Of a DNA stretch of 37,885 nucleotides, positions 6,576 through 15,352 are shown piece after piece; the stretch's first letter is position 1, and the number at the start of each line of letters is the position of its first letter. The notes beneath the pieces are model-generated. The model was not told the DNA's origin. It saw only the letters and a list, made by a program, of their open reading frames with translations, and searched no databases. The translations under genes and the position numbers were made by a program. Origin of the DNA: Bacteroidales bacterium (GTDB taxonomy: Bacteria; Bacteroidota; Bacteroidia; Bacteroidales; UBA932); the NCBI GenBank assembly GCA_024401895.1, contig JAKSKE010000015.1:1-37885 (forward strand), given 5' to 3'.

Positions 6576-9500
6576 TTAAAGATTGTAAAGAGTGTAAACC
6601 ATATCGAACTTAAGTGTTCCAACAGAGTACTCCCATTCGCAAGGGATAGTGAATACTATTGTTCCAAGAGCACTGTGCTCCTTGAAAGGAAGTACGAATC
6701 TTGAACCAACGGCGTCAGAAACCCAAGCAGGTGTTGAAGAGAAGAGGTCTTTTGTCTCCTGCGTACCATAAGGTTGACCATTGACAGTGCAAGTCCACTT
6801 TTCGATAGGAGCAACTGTAGGAGCTACGAAACCGTCAGCATTAAGTTTCTCGTTGAAACCATAGCCAGGGCAATCTGCTGTGCGGGTAACGGTAAGAACC
6901 TTAACGTTGCCACGGTTGTGGTCGATGAGATTCTTTGTGAAGTCATCTACGATACCTCTAACATCGAAATCCTGGAAGAGATCGAATTCACCTGCGTGCC
7001 CAGCTTCAAGAGTATCCTTAGCTGTGGTATTGATAACCTTAACAGGAGTCTTGGTCCAGTAAGTAACTTCGATTGTATCAACCTGTGAGAATCCAGCTAC
7101 TGCAGACCAAGCCTTGAGCTTGAATGAAGGCTTATTATATGTATCCCACTGAATCTTGAAAGAAGGATCAAGACTTCCGTCTGTGGTAGATGCAACTGCA
7201 GAGCAAGGAACTGAAGAACCGGTAATGTATTTTACACTTGCAGGGGTCTTGAAGTTTGCAGTAACAGCATCGTTAACATTCTTCTTATCGAAGTTTATAA
7301 TCTTATAGTACTGTGAAAGATTGATGTCGTTGATTACATATGTCCAAGCACCACCAACCTGAAGTGATTTGGCACCTACCTCAACAGAATCCTTAAGGTC
7401 GAATCCTTTGATAGCATTGATTTCAACTTTAACCGTCTTGTTCAGGAGAGTAATAGTGAAATTGAATACTGCAGTCTCGATTGTTGCCTTTGCCTCAATG
7501 GTGTAAGAAGTATTCTTTTTGAACTTATTATTAACGTCTGCAGGAATAGTTACATACAGAGAATCGTCGGCACCAATTGTAATTTTAATATCAGCAGCAG
7601 CAAGGCCGGCAGGACCAGTTGTTTTACCAGTCTCAACAATCTTTGTAGCAGAGATTTGTGCACCGAAACCAGTCTTGAACCAGTTGTGGAGAGCTGTTGT
7701 TTGAGCTGCAGAAGGAGTATCGTTCAGATACCAGGTGTTGTCACCTGCGAAAATGTCATCTACCTTAACGCTTGTCTTGATAGTTGTAGGAACAGTACGT
7801 CCAACATATGCCTCACAAGAAGCGGCAACTTTAACTGCAGGGTGATACTTCTCAACGGTAAGGTCGATATAGTCGTAGTAGTCCTCAGCCTGAACTCCTG
7901 AACCATTAACATAAGGCTCAAGTTTCCAAACAATCATATACTCCTTGTCGGTAGCTGCGAATTTAACGCCAGAGATGGTAACATCGCAGAACTTAGCCTG
8001 ACTCTGAGTAACTGCAAGTGTTGCAGAACCATTTGAAGCGGCGGTAGGATTGAACACACCCTTAGATACCTTAGGATAAATTGAACCAGGATGAGTGTGA
8101 CGGGTTACGTCGGTCTCTGAAAGCCAAGCCTGATACTTGTATGTAGAGTCAGCTTTATAAGCGTCGGGGTGGTTGAATGCAAATTCTGCCTTAAGAGGAG
8201 CAACAGCCTCGTAAGTAGAGATGTGCTTGCCAATTCTCTTAGTATATTTAACTACACCGAGAGTCTTAACTGTACCAAGAGCGATGGGCTCGGTAGCAAC
8301 TTCTGCATAAGCACCAACGAACTCTGCCTTCTCGGGATCGGTAGAACCGGGGAGAGCCTTGATGGCTGCGGTGAGAGTGAGGTCGGTCTTTGAAGCGCTA
8401 GCAGAGAAGAGGTTGTGTGCCTTCTTATCACTAGGATAGGCAGACCATTCAACCTGCTCGTACTCATCAAGAGTGTAGGTTTTCTTGGGAGCAGTGGTAG
8501 TCTCTGTGAAATGAGGAGCAATCTTAGAAGCCTCGATATTAAGATAATCGGCTGTTTCTGCGATGGTAAGAGCCTTGTGGGAGCGAGTCTCATACTTAAG
8601 CTCATAGCCATTGAGGATGTTGTTGTCGGCGAAAGGAAGCTGAGTCTTCCAGTCTGCATCTTCAGCACCAATGTAGAGGTCTGTACCATTAGCCCTAACG
8701 AATACTGTATCTTCATAAGCCGTCTTCGCAGCCTTGAGTTCAGTCTGGAATGTTGGATAGTCAGAAACGGTAGCAACCTTGGCATCACCCTTATACCACT
8801 GGAATTCAATATTAACTGTACCCTCGTAAATAGGTGAAACGGGATCGCTTATACGCTCGAATTCACCGGCTTCGTCTTCACCTGCAACGGTAAGAGTTAC
8901 AAAGTATTTGTTATCTTCCTGAAGAGGTCCAACATCCTTAAGAGCCTTTGTAACGTCGGCGGTTACAGTGATGATTGCACCGTTAGCCTTAACCATATGA
9001 GGTTTGATACCTTCTACAACATACTTTGTCTGAGCACCCTTGGTCCTGTCAAGTGCGTTAAAGAGAGCGTAGGTAACATCTACCTTACCTTCTGCGAACT
9101 GGTCGGCAATAACCTTTGCTGCAGACTCAGGAGCAACGATGAATTCCATATTGAGAATAGACTTCTCGATTGTTCCGAGTTTAACATCCTTAAGCTCGAT
9201 ATCCTTTGCAGGAGCAGCTACGATGTTGGTAAGACGGGCACTCAAAGTTTTAACCTGTGCCTGGAGCTTTGCAATAGCGTCCTGAGCGGCCTTGATGTCT
9301 GTAATGTTCTTGTCGATAAGACCTCTGTTCTCATTGATAAGTCCCAAGTGTGTTTCAAGAGTTGTCTGGATTTCACCAAGAGTTGTCTGGATAACATCGA
9401 TTTCGCCTTCGGCTACAGTTACTCTGCCGTCGAGACCGTCAATTTCTCCCTGAAGCTCGGTAGCTTTTTGAGTAAGAGCTTCGGTGAGAGTGGTCTTAAG

Positions 9501-9947
9501 AGCATCGAGTTTGCCATCGAAGAGAGTCTTGACGTTTTCGATGTCTGTGTTGTGAGTTACAATAAGCTGTGCAAGTTCACCTGCAACCTTTTCATCGAGA
9601 GCGGCGATAGCATCTTTGAGGTCTTCTACATCCTGAGCTTCTTTACCGATGAGCTCGGAGATTGAAGCTGCAAGAACGCCATCCTTTGCTGCAAGTTCAG
9701 CAATGTCGCTAGCGTGGTCTGCAATGATTTGTGCAATTTCTCCAGTGTGCTTTTCGCTGGTAGCGGAAAGCTGGCTGACAGTAGCGTTTGTGCTGTTGAG
9801 GGCATTCTGAAGGGTAGCAACGAGAGCCTGAAGGTCCTTGTTCTGGCTCTGAAGGTCTGCAATCTCCTTTGAATAATCCTTTGTACAGCTGAGTGCAGCG
9901 CCACTAAGCAGCGCGAACACCATCAAAATTTTAAAGAATTTCTTCAT
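6576..9947 (-). CDS. Large coiled-coil surface lipoprotein
   Basis: A 1123-residue protein of unknown function. The N-terminus is a type II signal peptide (MKKFFKILMVFALLSGAALSC, lipid-bearing C21), and the CTKDYSKEI that follows resembles the CTKDYD-type start common in Bacteroidota surface lipoproteins. Residues ~25-245 are a long heptad-rich coiled coil (many Ile/Leu with Ala, Asp, Glu, Thr). The remainder (~250-1123) is beta-rich, with repeated Thr/Val/Lys-rich stretches that look like several immunoglobulin-like or other extracellular modules, though I cannot name a family. It is preceded by a strong promoter and followed by the ompA-like gene. A role in surface architecture is an inference. 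Confidence 0.75.
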   Translation of the reverse strand: MKKFFKILMVFALLSGAALSCTKDYSKEIADLQSQNKDLQALVATLQNALNSTNATVSQLSATSEKHTGEIAQIIADHASDIAELAAKDGVLAASISELIGKEAQDVEDLKDAIAALDEKVAGELAQLIVTHNTDIENVKTLFDGKLDALKTTLTEALTQKATELQGEIDGLDGRVTVAEGEIDVIQTTLGEIQTTLETHLGLINENRGLIDKNITDIKAAQDAIAKLQAQVKTLSARLTNIVAAPAKDIELKDVKLGTIEKSILNMEFIVAPESAAKVIADQFAEGKVDVTYALFNALDRTKGAQTKYVVEGIKPHMVKANGAIITVTADVTKALKDVGPLQEDNKYFVTLTVAGEDEAGEFERISDPVSPIYEGTVNIEFQWYKGDAKVATVSDYPTFQTELKAAKTAYEDTVFVRANGTDLYIGAEDADWKTQLPFADNNILNGYELKYETRSHKALTIAETADYLNIEASKIAPHFTETTTAPKKTYTLDEYEQVEWSAYPSDKKAHNLFSASASKTDLTLTAAIKALPGSTDPEKAEFVGAYAEVATEPIALGTVKTLGVVKYTKRIGKHISTYEAVAPLKAEFAFNHPDAYKADSTYKYQAWLSETDVTRHTHPGSIYPKVSKGVFNPTAASNGSATLAVTQSQAKFCDVTISGVKFAATDKEYMIVWKLEPYVNGSGVQAEDYYDYIDLTVEKYHPAVKVAASCEAYVGRTVPTTIKTSVKVDDIFAGDNTWYLNDTPSAAQTTALHNWFKTGFGAQISATKIVETGKTTGPAGLAAADIKITIGADDSLYVTIPADVNNKFKKNTSYTIEAKATIETAVFNFTITLLNKTVKVEINAIKGFDLKDSVEVGAKSLQVGGAWTYVINDINLSQYYKIINFDKKNVNDAVTANFKTPASVKYITGSSVPCSAVASTTDGSLDPSFKIQWDTYNKPSFKLKAWSAVAGFSQVDTIEVTYWTKTPVKVINTTAKDTLEAGHAGEFDLFQDFDVRGIVDDFTKNLIDHNRGNVKVLTVTRTADCPGYGFNEKLNADGFVAPTVAPIEKWTCTVNGQPYGTQETKDLFSSTPAWVSDAVGSRFVLPFKEHSALGTIVFTIPCEWEYSVGTLKFDMVYTLYNL

Positions 9948-10012
9948 GATGATTAATGAATAGTTAAACAGTTATAAATGGTTTCAATTCTGTTTTCGCA
10001 AAATTTAACGGA

Positions 10013-10044
10013 CAAATATAGGTATTTTTTTTTATCCAAACAAA
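10013..10044 (-). promoter_or_regulatory. Promoter of the coiled-coil lipoprotein gene
   Basis: On the minus strand TTTG (10041-10044), a 20-nt spacer and TATATTTG (10013-10020) match the Bacteroidota consensus well. The predicted leader is about 60 nt. It is divergent from the mraZ promoter. Confidence 0.75.
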
Positions 10045-10085
10045 ATTCCCATTTTTTTTTCGTTTTAGGGCACAATTTTTTTCGG

Positions 10086-10120
10086 TGGAAAATTTTGGAA
10101 TAAATTGGAACAATTTGGAA
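10086..10120 (+). promoter_or_regulatory. Probable MraZ operator: four TGGAA boxes with 10-bp period
   Basis: TGGAA occurs at 10086, 10096, 10106 and 10116, each separated by five bases, directly upstream of the mraZ -7 box. In Escherichia coli MraZ binds direct TGGGN repeats with the same 5-nt spacing upstream of its own operon. The matching architecture, placed in front of mraZ and over the -33 region, supports autorepression of the cluster. Base identity differs (TGGAA against TGGGN), so the assignment is by analogy. Confidence 0.7.
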
Positions 10121-10137
10121 ATATATATGTATATTTG
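10105..10137 (+). promoter_or_regulatory. Promoter of the mraZ-dcw cluster
   Basis: TATATTTG (10130-10137) matches TAnnTTTG. A TTG at 10105-10107, inside the third TGGAA box, gives a 22-nt spacer. Transcription would start near 10142, leaving a leader of about 30 nt before the GTG start of mraZ. This excludes the TTG at 10105 as the mraZ start. Confidence 0.65.
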
Positions 10138-10173
10138 CATCGAATTGCGTATAAGAATAAATCGAAAATCGCT

Positions 10174-10623
10174 GTGACTGCTTTCATAGGGACATATCCA
10201 TCGAAGGTTGACGACAAGGGAAGACTGGTTTTCCCCGCGCCGTTCAAGAAGGCTGTCCCCGAAAACACAGACAAGCGGTTTGTTGTTAAAAAAAGCCTCT
10301 ACGACAACTGTCTGGAAATGTGGCCCTACCCCGAATGGGAAAAGGACACCGACAGAATAAGGGAGAGTCTGGATTTCTTCAATCCGGCACACCTCCAGTT
10401 CTGGAGACAGTATATGCTGGGGTGCAACATTGTAGAGCCCGACCCCAAATTCGGGCGCATATCCATTCCGAAATATCTTCTTGACGCAATAGGAGTCAAC
10501 CGGGAAGTGGTCTTCTTCGGCGTCAATTTCCGTCTGGAAATATGGGCAGAGCAAAATTTCAGAAATGCTCAGGTGCCCACAGAAGATTTTGTCGCCATTG
10601 CAAGAAGCCTCTCCAGAAAATAG
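10174..10623 (+). CDS. mraZ: Transcriptional regulator MraZ
   Basis: First gene of the dcw cluster. From the GTG at 10174 the protein has 149 residues, the usual MraZ length, starting (M)TAFIGTYPSKVDDKGR. It contains the two SpoVT/AbrB-like swapped-hairpin DNA-binding repeats, marked by DDKGRLVFP near the N-terminus and DPKFGRISIP in the second half. MraZ forms ring-shaped oligomers that bind short direct repeats upstream of mraZ and repress the operon. The four TGGAA boxes just upstream fit that role. A longer frame from a TTG at 10105 is unlikely because it begins before the predicted transcription start. rsmH follows after 12 nt. Confidence 0.93.
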   Translation: MTAFIGTYPSKVDDKGRLVFPAPFKKAVPENTDKRFVVKKSLYDNCLEMWPYPEWEKDTDRIRESLDFFNPAHLQFWRQYMLGCNIVEPDPKFGRISIPKYLLDAIGVNREVVFFGVNFRLEIWAEQNFRNAQVPTEDFVAIARSLSRK

Positions 10624-10635
10624 GAGAAGCGACAG

Positions 10636-11538
10636 ATGAGCGAATATCATAATCCCGTATTATTAAAGGAAAGTGTAGATGCGCTGGTGCTGAATGCCCA
10701 CGGTGCATACGCCGACGCAACCTTCGGAGGGGGCGGGCACAGCAGGGAGATTCTGAGCCGGCTGTCGGAAAAAGGCCGCCTTATGGCTTTTGACCGCGAC
10801 GCCGACGCCGCTTCCAATATTCCCGACGACAGTCGTTTTACATTGATACACAATAACTTCCGCTTTATACACAACTATGTGCTGCGGGACTGCCCCGACG
10901 GTTTGGACGGAATCCTGGCCGACCTTGGAGTGTCTTCCCACCAGTTCGATACGGCCCAGAGAGGTTTCTCGTTCCGTTTCAGCGCTCCTCTGGATATGAG
11001 AATGAACGTGCAGGGGACCAAAACAGCAGTTGACGTTGTGAATTCCTATGCGCCGGAGGAGTTGGAAAAGATATTGAGGATATACGGTGAAGTGGACAAT
11101 GCAAGGCGAATGGCAACTCTCATAGAAAGCGCCAGAAGCAAGGCTCCCATTCTTTCAACCGACGACCTGGACAATGCAATTGCGGCCGCCCTGCCTGCCA
11201 ATGCCGGGCACAAGACTCTGGCAAAGGTCTATCAGGCCCTGAGGATTGAGGTGAATGACGAGATGCGCTCGCTGCAGAAGTTCCTGGAAGGAGCGGCCGA
11301 ATCTCTGCGCAAAGGTGGGATTCTGGCGGTAATCACTTACCATTCGTTGGAAGACCGAATGGTGAAGAACTTTATACGCTACGGCAATGCTTGCGGAGAT
11401 GACGTCAGGGATATGTTTGGAAACAGGAGCACTGCGCTGGAGGCAGTGAACCGCAAGCCCATTGTGCCTGCCGAAGAAGAAATAAAAGGTAACACCCGCG
11501 CCCGCAGTGCAAAACTGCGCATAGCAAGAAAGATATAA
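10636..11538 (+). CDS. rsmH: 16S rRNA (cytosine-1402-N4)-methyltransferase
   Basis: A 300-residue RsmH (MraW), which uses S-adenosylmethionine to N4-methylate C1402 in the decoding centre of 16S rRNA. The N-terminal Rossmann motif ADATFGGGGHSREIL and the downstream DGILADLGVSSHQ and RGFSFR motifs are typical, as is the C-terminal VITYHSLEDRMVKNF. Length is normal. It is the second dcw gene, 12 nt after mraZ and 12 nt before the ftsL-like gene. Confidence 0.97.
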   Translation: MSEYHNPVLLKESVDALVLNAHGAYADATFGGGGHSREILSRLSEKGRLMAFDRDADAASNIPDDSRFTLIHNNFRFIHNYVLRDCPDGLDGILADLGVSSHQFDTAQRGFSFRFSAPLDMRMNVQGTKTAVDVVNSYAPEELEKILRIYGEVDNARRMATLIESARSKAPILSTDDLDNAIAAALPANAGHKTLAKVYQALRIEVNDEMRSLQKFLEGAAESLRKGGILAVITYHSLEDRMVKNFIRYGNACGDDVRDMFGNRSTALEAVNRKPIVPAEEEIKGNTRARSAKLRIARKI

Positions 11539-11550
11539 TATATAATAGGA

Positions 11551-11889
11551 ATGGAGTTCAAGGGAATATTAGCGACCATAGGCAACAGTCTGAAGGCAAT
11601 ACTCAAAGGCGAGTTTCTGCTGAGGCTGGGCATTACCAGGTACTTCGGGAAAATAATCTATGTATTCGTACTTATATGTGCGGTTATTTGGATTAGCCTT
11701 ATGATAGACAATACTCTGGGGCAAGTGGAAGACAACAAGAAGATTATTAAGGAGCTCCACACCACCGAGGTTATGAAAACCTATGAACTTGAAAGATACC
11801 GCAGCCGTTCATTCACCAGGAAAAAACTGGAAGAAATGGGTTCCGAGCTGCAGGATCCCGAAAATGCGGCAATTAAAATACACGAATGA
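11551..11889 (+). CDS. ftsL: FtsL-like cell-division protein
   Basis: A 112-residue bitopic membrane protein in the ftsL position of the cluster. A cytoplasmic N-terminal stretch (~1-35) is followed by one transmembrane segment (about 36-55, IIYVFVLICAVIWISLMI) and a short periplasmic coiled-coil-forming segment (~57-100). FtsL joins FtsB and FtsQ and activates FtsW and the division PBP. Sequence identity within the family is low, so the call rests on topology, size and position. Its stop codon overlaps the start of the PBP gene. Confidence 0.82.
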   Translation: MEFKGILATIGNSLKAILKGEFLLRLGITRYFGKIIYVFVLICAVIWISLMIDNTLGQVEDNKKIIKELHTTEVMKTYELERYRSRSFTRKKLEEMGSELQDPENAAIKIHE

Positions 11890-13946
11890 TGGCCAGTGAA
11901 GAAAAGACACAAAACAAAAAGACCGATGCGGTAGGAATTCTCCTATACGCAATTTACCTGCTTATGCTTGTGGCTTCCATAGGCCTCATAGGACGTATCA
12001 TATACATACAGGCATTCTTTGACCCCGACCCGGAGATTGAAAGGATGCTCACCCCGTCGTCGAGAAAGGTTAAAATAGAGGCGAAACGAGGCAATATTCT
12101 GGCCAGGGACGGCAGTCTGCTTGCAACCAGTTACCCCGAATACCGAATTTACCTGGACTGCACCGTTCAGAATGACAGCGTATGGAACAATAATCTGGAT
12201 GCACTGAGCAACGGACTGAGCAAAATTCTGCACCAGCACAGCGGAGCCCAGTACCGCAAACTTCTGTCGGACGGCCGCAAGAACGGGTCACGCTACCTGA
12301 GGCTCGGCGGAGGCGTAGATATGAACGGCCTTAAGAAACTCAGGGAACTGCCAATACTCAACAGCGGAAAGAACAGGGGCGGGCTTATTGTAGAGGCAAA
12401 CAACAAGAGGCATTACCCATACGGCACAATGAGCCGGCGCACCATAGGGTTCGTGAGAGACCGGGAAAGCGGTGTACAGAACAGCCATATTGGACTGGAA
12501 GGCAAATTCGACGAAATCCTGAGCGGAAAGGACGGAAGTTTCTGGACTACCAGAAGCGACTTCGGCCAGGTTCAGAGGTTCGACAGTACCTACGTGAACG
12601 CAATCGACGGGTGCGACGTGCGCACTACCCTGGACGTGAATTATCAGATTATCGCGCACAATGCGCTGAAACAGAATATAGAACCGGAAAAAGACCTGGA
12701 GGGCGGATGCGTGGTGCTTATGGACGTAAAGACCGGTGCAATAAGGGCTATGGTGAACCTGCTTCGAGACAGCAAGACCGGAAACCTGGAGGAAATCTCG
12801 AACCTCGCCATAGGACGCAAGGGAGAGCCGGGGTCGGTATTCAAGAGCAGTTGCCTTATGATGATGCTGGAGAACGGGTATCTGCACAGTCTGGACGAGA
12901 CAATCCCCACCAACCGGGGAGTCCTGGCAGGATACGGCTATGCTCCGGACGTGCACATTACCGACTACGAGAGAAGGTACGGGACAAAGCAGATTCCAAT
13001 CATAGAAGGATTCAAGGTGTCGTCGAACTATATGTTCCGATATCTGGCCGTAAAGCATTACGGCAAACGGCCGCAGGAGTACATTGATAACCTGTATTCC
13101 TACAAGCTGGGAACTCCGTTCGAATTCGACATAGACGGGCTTGCGGCGCCCTCGCTGCCCAATCCCAAGTCGAAATACTGGAGCAAGACCGACCTTACCG
13201 GCGCCGCAACGGGATATGCGGTGGATGAAACTCCGCTTCAGATTCTGTGCTTCTACAATGCAATTGCCGCAGGCGGCCGTATGATGAAACCTTACCTGGT
13301 GGAAAGCATTGAGCAGGACGGAGAAGTGGCCGAGATGCGCGGGCCCGTCGTGCTGGACGAAAACATCTGTTCCAAGGCTACCGCCGACACTCTTACCCGC
13401 GCGCTGCGGGCAGTGACTGAAGAAGGAACGGCCAAGAGGCTCAAGAACGCGAAGTGCAACGTTGCCGGAAAGACCGGAACCGCCAGGGTTGCGCTGGGCA
13501 GCGGAGGATATACCAAAGACGGCAAGAAAAAGCAGCAGGGTACATTCGTGGGTTTCTTCCCTGCAGAAGACCCGCAGTACAGCATTATTTGCACGGTGTA
13601 CTCTTACCTGTCGAACAAGGATTTCTATGGCGGAACCATACCTGCCGCAACGGTGAGAAGCATAGTCGACGACATTTGCGACATTGACCCGTACTGGCAG
13701 CCCGAGGTGCGCCAGAGCGCAGAACTGAAGAAGATGGAGTGCAGGGAGATTAAGATAGAGCAGCCTGCCGGCAATAAACTCAAACTTCCCAACTTTAAGG
13801 GGCTGGGGCTGAACGATGCTCTTTCCATTATAGAAAATATGGGACTTTCCTGCACATACGAAGGACTCGGGCACGTAAGCGAGCAGCTGCCGGGCGCCGG
13901 AGCAACGGTAGAGAAGGGAAGCTGCATTAAACTGAATCTGAAATGA
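11886..13946 (+). CDS. ftsI: Division-specific penicillin-binding protein (transpeptidase) with PASTA domain
   Basis: A 686-residue monofunctional class B PBP that cross-links septal peptidoglycan. One N-terminal transmembrane helix (~18-40) precedes a dimerisation domain and the transpeptidase domain. Catalytic motifs are intact: S317-V-F-K320 (nucleophile and general base), S379-S-N381 and K529-T-G531. The C-terminal ~50 residues (NFKGLGLNDALSIIENMGL ... LPGAGATVEKGS) form a PASTA domain, as in many Bacteroidota FtsI proteins. The ATG pair at 11886 and 11889 overlaps the ftsL stop, so either codon may start the protein. It overlaps murE by 4 nt. Confidence 0.95.
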   Translation: MMASEEKTQNKKTDAVGILLYAIYLLMLVASIGLIGRIIYIQAFFDPDPEIERMLTPSSRKVKIEAKRGNILARDGSLLATSYPEYRIYLDCTVQNDSVWNNNLDALSNGLSKILHQHSGAQYRKLLSDGRKNGSRYLRLGGGVDMNGLKKLRELPILNSGKNRGGLIVEANNKRHYPYGTMSRRTIGFVRDRESGVQNSHIGLEGKFDEILSGKDGSFWTTRSDFGQVQRFDSTYVNAIDGCDVRTTLDVNYQIIAHNALKQNIEPEKDLEGGCVVLMDVKTGAIRAMVNLLRDSKTGNLEEISNLAIGRKGEPGSVFKSSCLMMMLENGYLHSLDETIPTNRGVLAGYGYAPDVHITDYERRYGTKQIPIIEGFKVSSNYMFRYLAVKHYGKRPQEYIDNLYSYKLGTPFEFDIDGLAAPSLPNPKSKYWSKTDLTGAATGYAVDETPLQILCFYNAIAAGGRMMKPYLVESIEQDGEVAEMRGPVVLDENICSKATADTLTRALRAVTEEGTAKRLKNAKCNVAGKTGTARVALGSGGYTKDGKKKQQGTFVGFFPAEDPQYSIICTVYSYLSNKDFYGGTIPAATVRSIVDDICDIDPYWQPEVRQSAELKKMECREIKIEQPAGNKLKLPNFKGLGLNDALSIIENMGLSCTYEGLGHVSEQLPGAGATVEKGSCIKLNLK

Positions 13947-15349
13947 AACTGAACGAACTTATAAAGGGAACCGGTGCCGTTATCCTGCACGGCAGCGCAG
14001 ACGAAGAGATTCTTTCGATAACCTGCGATTCGCGCGAGGCAGGAGAAGGATGTGCCTTCTTTGCAGTAAAGGGAACATCGGCCGACGGCCACGACTATAT
14101 AGAGAATGCCCTGGAGAAGGGTGCCGCCGCGGTAGTTGATGCCGACCGCAGGACCCTGGCGCTGTGCGCAGACAGGTTCTACGGGCATCCGAGCGGTAAG
14201 CTCAAACTGGTGGGAATTACCGGAACCAACGGGAAAACCACTACCGTAACATTGCTGTACAACCTTTTCCGCGGGCTGGGATACGAGTGCGGGCTGCTCT
14301 CTACCATAGCCAACTTCGTGGGTTCCAAGAGGTTGGAGACGCAGAACACCACCGCCGACCCCATTACCATAAATTCTCTTATGGCGCAGATGGTGCAGCA
14401 GGGATGCGAGTACTGCTTTATGGAAGTTAGTTCCATTGGCGTTGAGCAGGACAGAGTTACAGGGTTGGAGTTTGCACAGGGAATATTCTCGAACCTGACG
14501 CACGACCATCTGGACTATCACGGGACATTCGCCGAATACCTGCGCTGCAAAAAACTTTTCTTCGACAATCTTGGCAAAAATGCGGTGGCCATAATAAACG
14601 CCGACGACAAGAACGGCAGGGTGATGGTGCAGAACACTGCGGCCAGAGTGGTAACCTATTCGTGCAGGACTGCCGCCGACCACTGCTGCCGCATAATGGA
14701 GCAGAGTTTCGACGGAATGCTGCTGAAGATAGACGGCACCGAGGTTTGGACCAAGCTCATAGGCCGGCACAACGCCTACAACATTCTGGCAATCTACTGC
14801 GCCGCAGTGGAACTGGGATGCGACAAGACCGAGGCCCTTACCGCCATAAGCCGGCTCCAGAGCGCAAGGGGCAGGCTGGAGAATATTCAGGGACCCGACG
14901 GAACCAACGTTGTCATTGACTATGCACACACGCCGGACGCGCTGGAGAACGTGCTTACCACCCTGCGGGACGTGGCTCCCCAGAGAAAACTGATATGTGT
15001 GTTCGGATGCGGCGGCGACCGGGACAAGACCAAGAGACCCGAAATGGCCGCAATAGCCGAGAAACTGTGCGACACGGTTGTGGTGACGTCGGACAATTCG
15101 CGCACCGAGCGCACCGAAGACATAATTGAGGATATAAAGAAGGGCTTTTCGCCCGCCGGACTGGCAAAGTGCATAAGCATTGCCGACAGAAAGGAAGCCA
15201 TTTGCGCCGCCATTCGGCTGTGCGGGGGAAACTCGACCATTCTGCTGGCCGGAAAGGGGCACGAGACCTACCAGATCATAGGCAAGGAAAAACGCCATTT
15301 CGACGAAAGGGAAATAGTAGAAACATTATTCGGAAAAACTGAAATTTAG
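13943..15349 (+). CDS. murE: UDP-MurNAc-tripeptide synthetase (MurE ligase)
   Basis: A 468-residue Mur ligase that adds the third amino acid to UDP-MurNAc-L-Ala-D-Glu. The ATP-binding loop GTNGKT is at residues 94-99, with the MEVSS and HDHLDYHGT motifs following. The substrate-selecting motif, normally DNPR in meso-diaminopimelate ligases, reads D384-N-S-R387. The Arg that contacts the substrate is kept, so diaminopimelate is still the likely substrate, with the Pro-to-Ser change as a point of interest. It begins 4 nt inside the PBP gene and ends 3 nt before mraY, so translation is probably coupled. Confidence 0.95.
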   Translation: MKLNELIKGTGAVILHGSADEEILSITCDSREAGEGCAFFAVKGTSADGHDYIENALEKGAAAVVDADRRTLALCADRFYGHPSGKLKLVGITGTNGKTTTVTLLYNLFRGLGYECGLLSTIANFVGSKRLETQNTTADPITINSLMAQMVQQGCEYCFMEVSSIGVEQDRVTGLEFAQGIFSNLTHDHLDYHGTFAEYLRCKKLFFDNLGKNAVAIINADDKNGRVMVQNTAARVVTYSCRTAADHCCRIMEQSFDGMLLKIDGTEVWTKLIGRHNAYNILAIYCAAVELGCDKTEALTAISRLQSARGRLENIQGPDGTNVVIDYAHTPDALENVLTTLRDVAPQRKLICVFGCGGDRDKTKRPEMAAIAEKLCDTVVVTSDNSRTERTEDIIEDIKKGFSPAGLAKCISIADRKEAICAAIRLCGGNSTILLAGKGHETYQIIGKEKRHFDEREIVETLFGKTEI

Positions 15350-15352
15350 ACT

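Noticed and set aside
10105-10173. Longer mraZ starting at TTG 10105
   Set aside because: That codon lies in the operator/promoter, upstream of the predicted transcription start; the GTG at 10174 gives the standard MraZ N-terminus.
11886-15298. Long minus-strand open frames opposite the PBP and murE genes (12288-13874, 13625-15298)
   Set aside because: They are shadows of well-supported plus-strand genes with strong codon bias and have no family resemblance.
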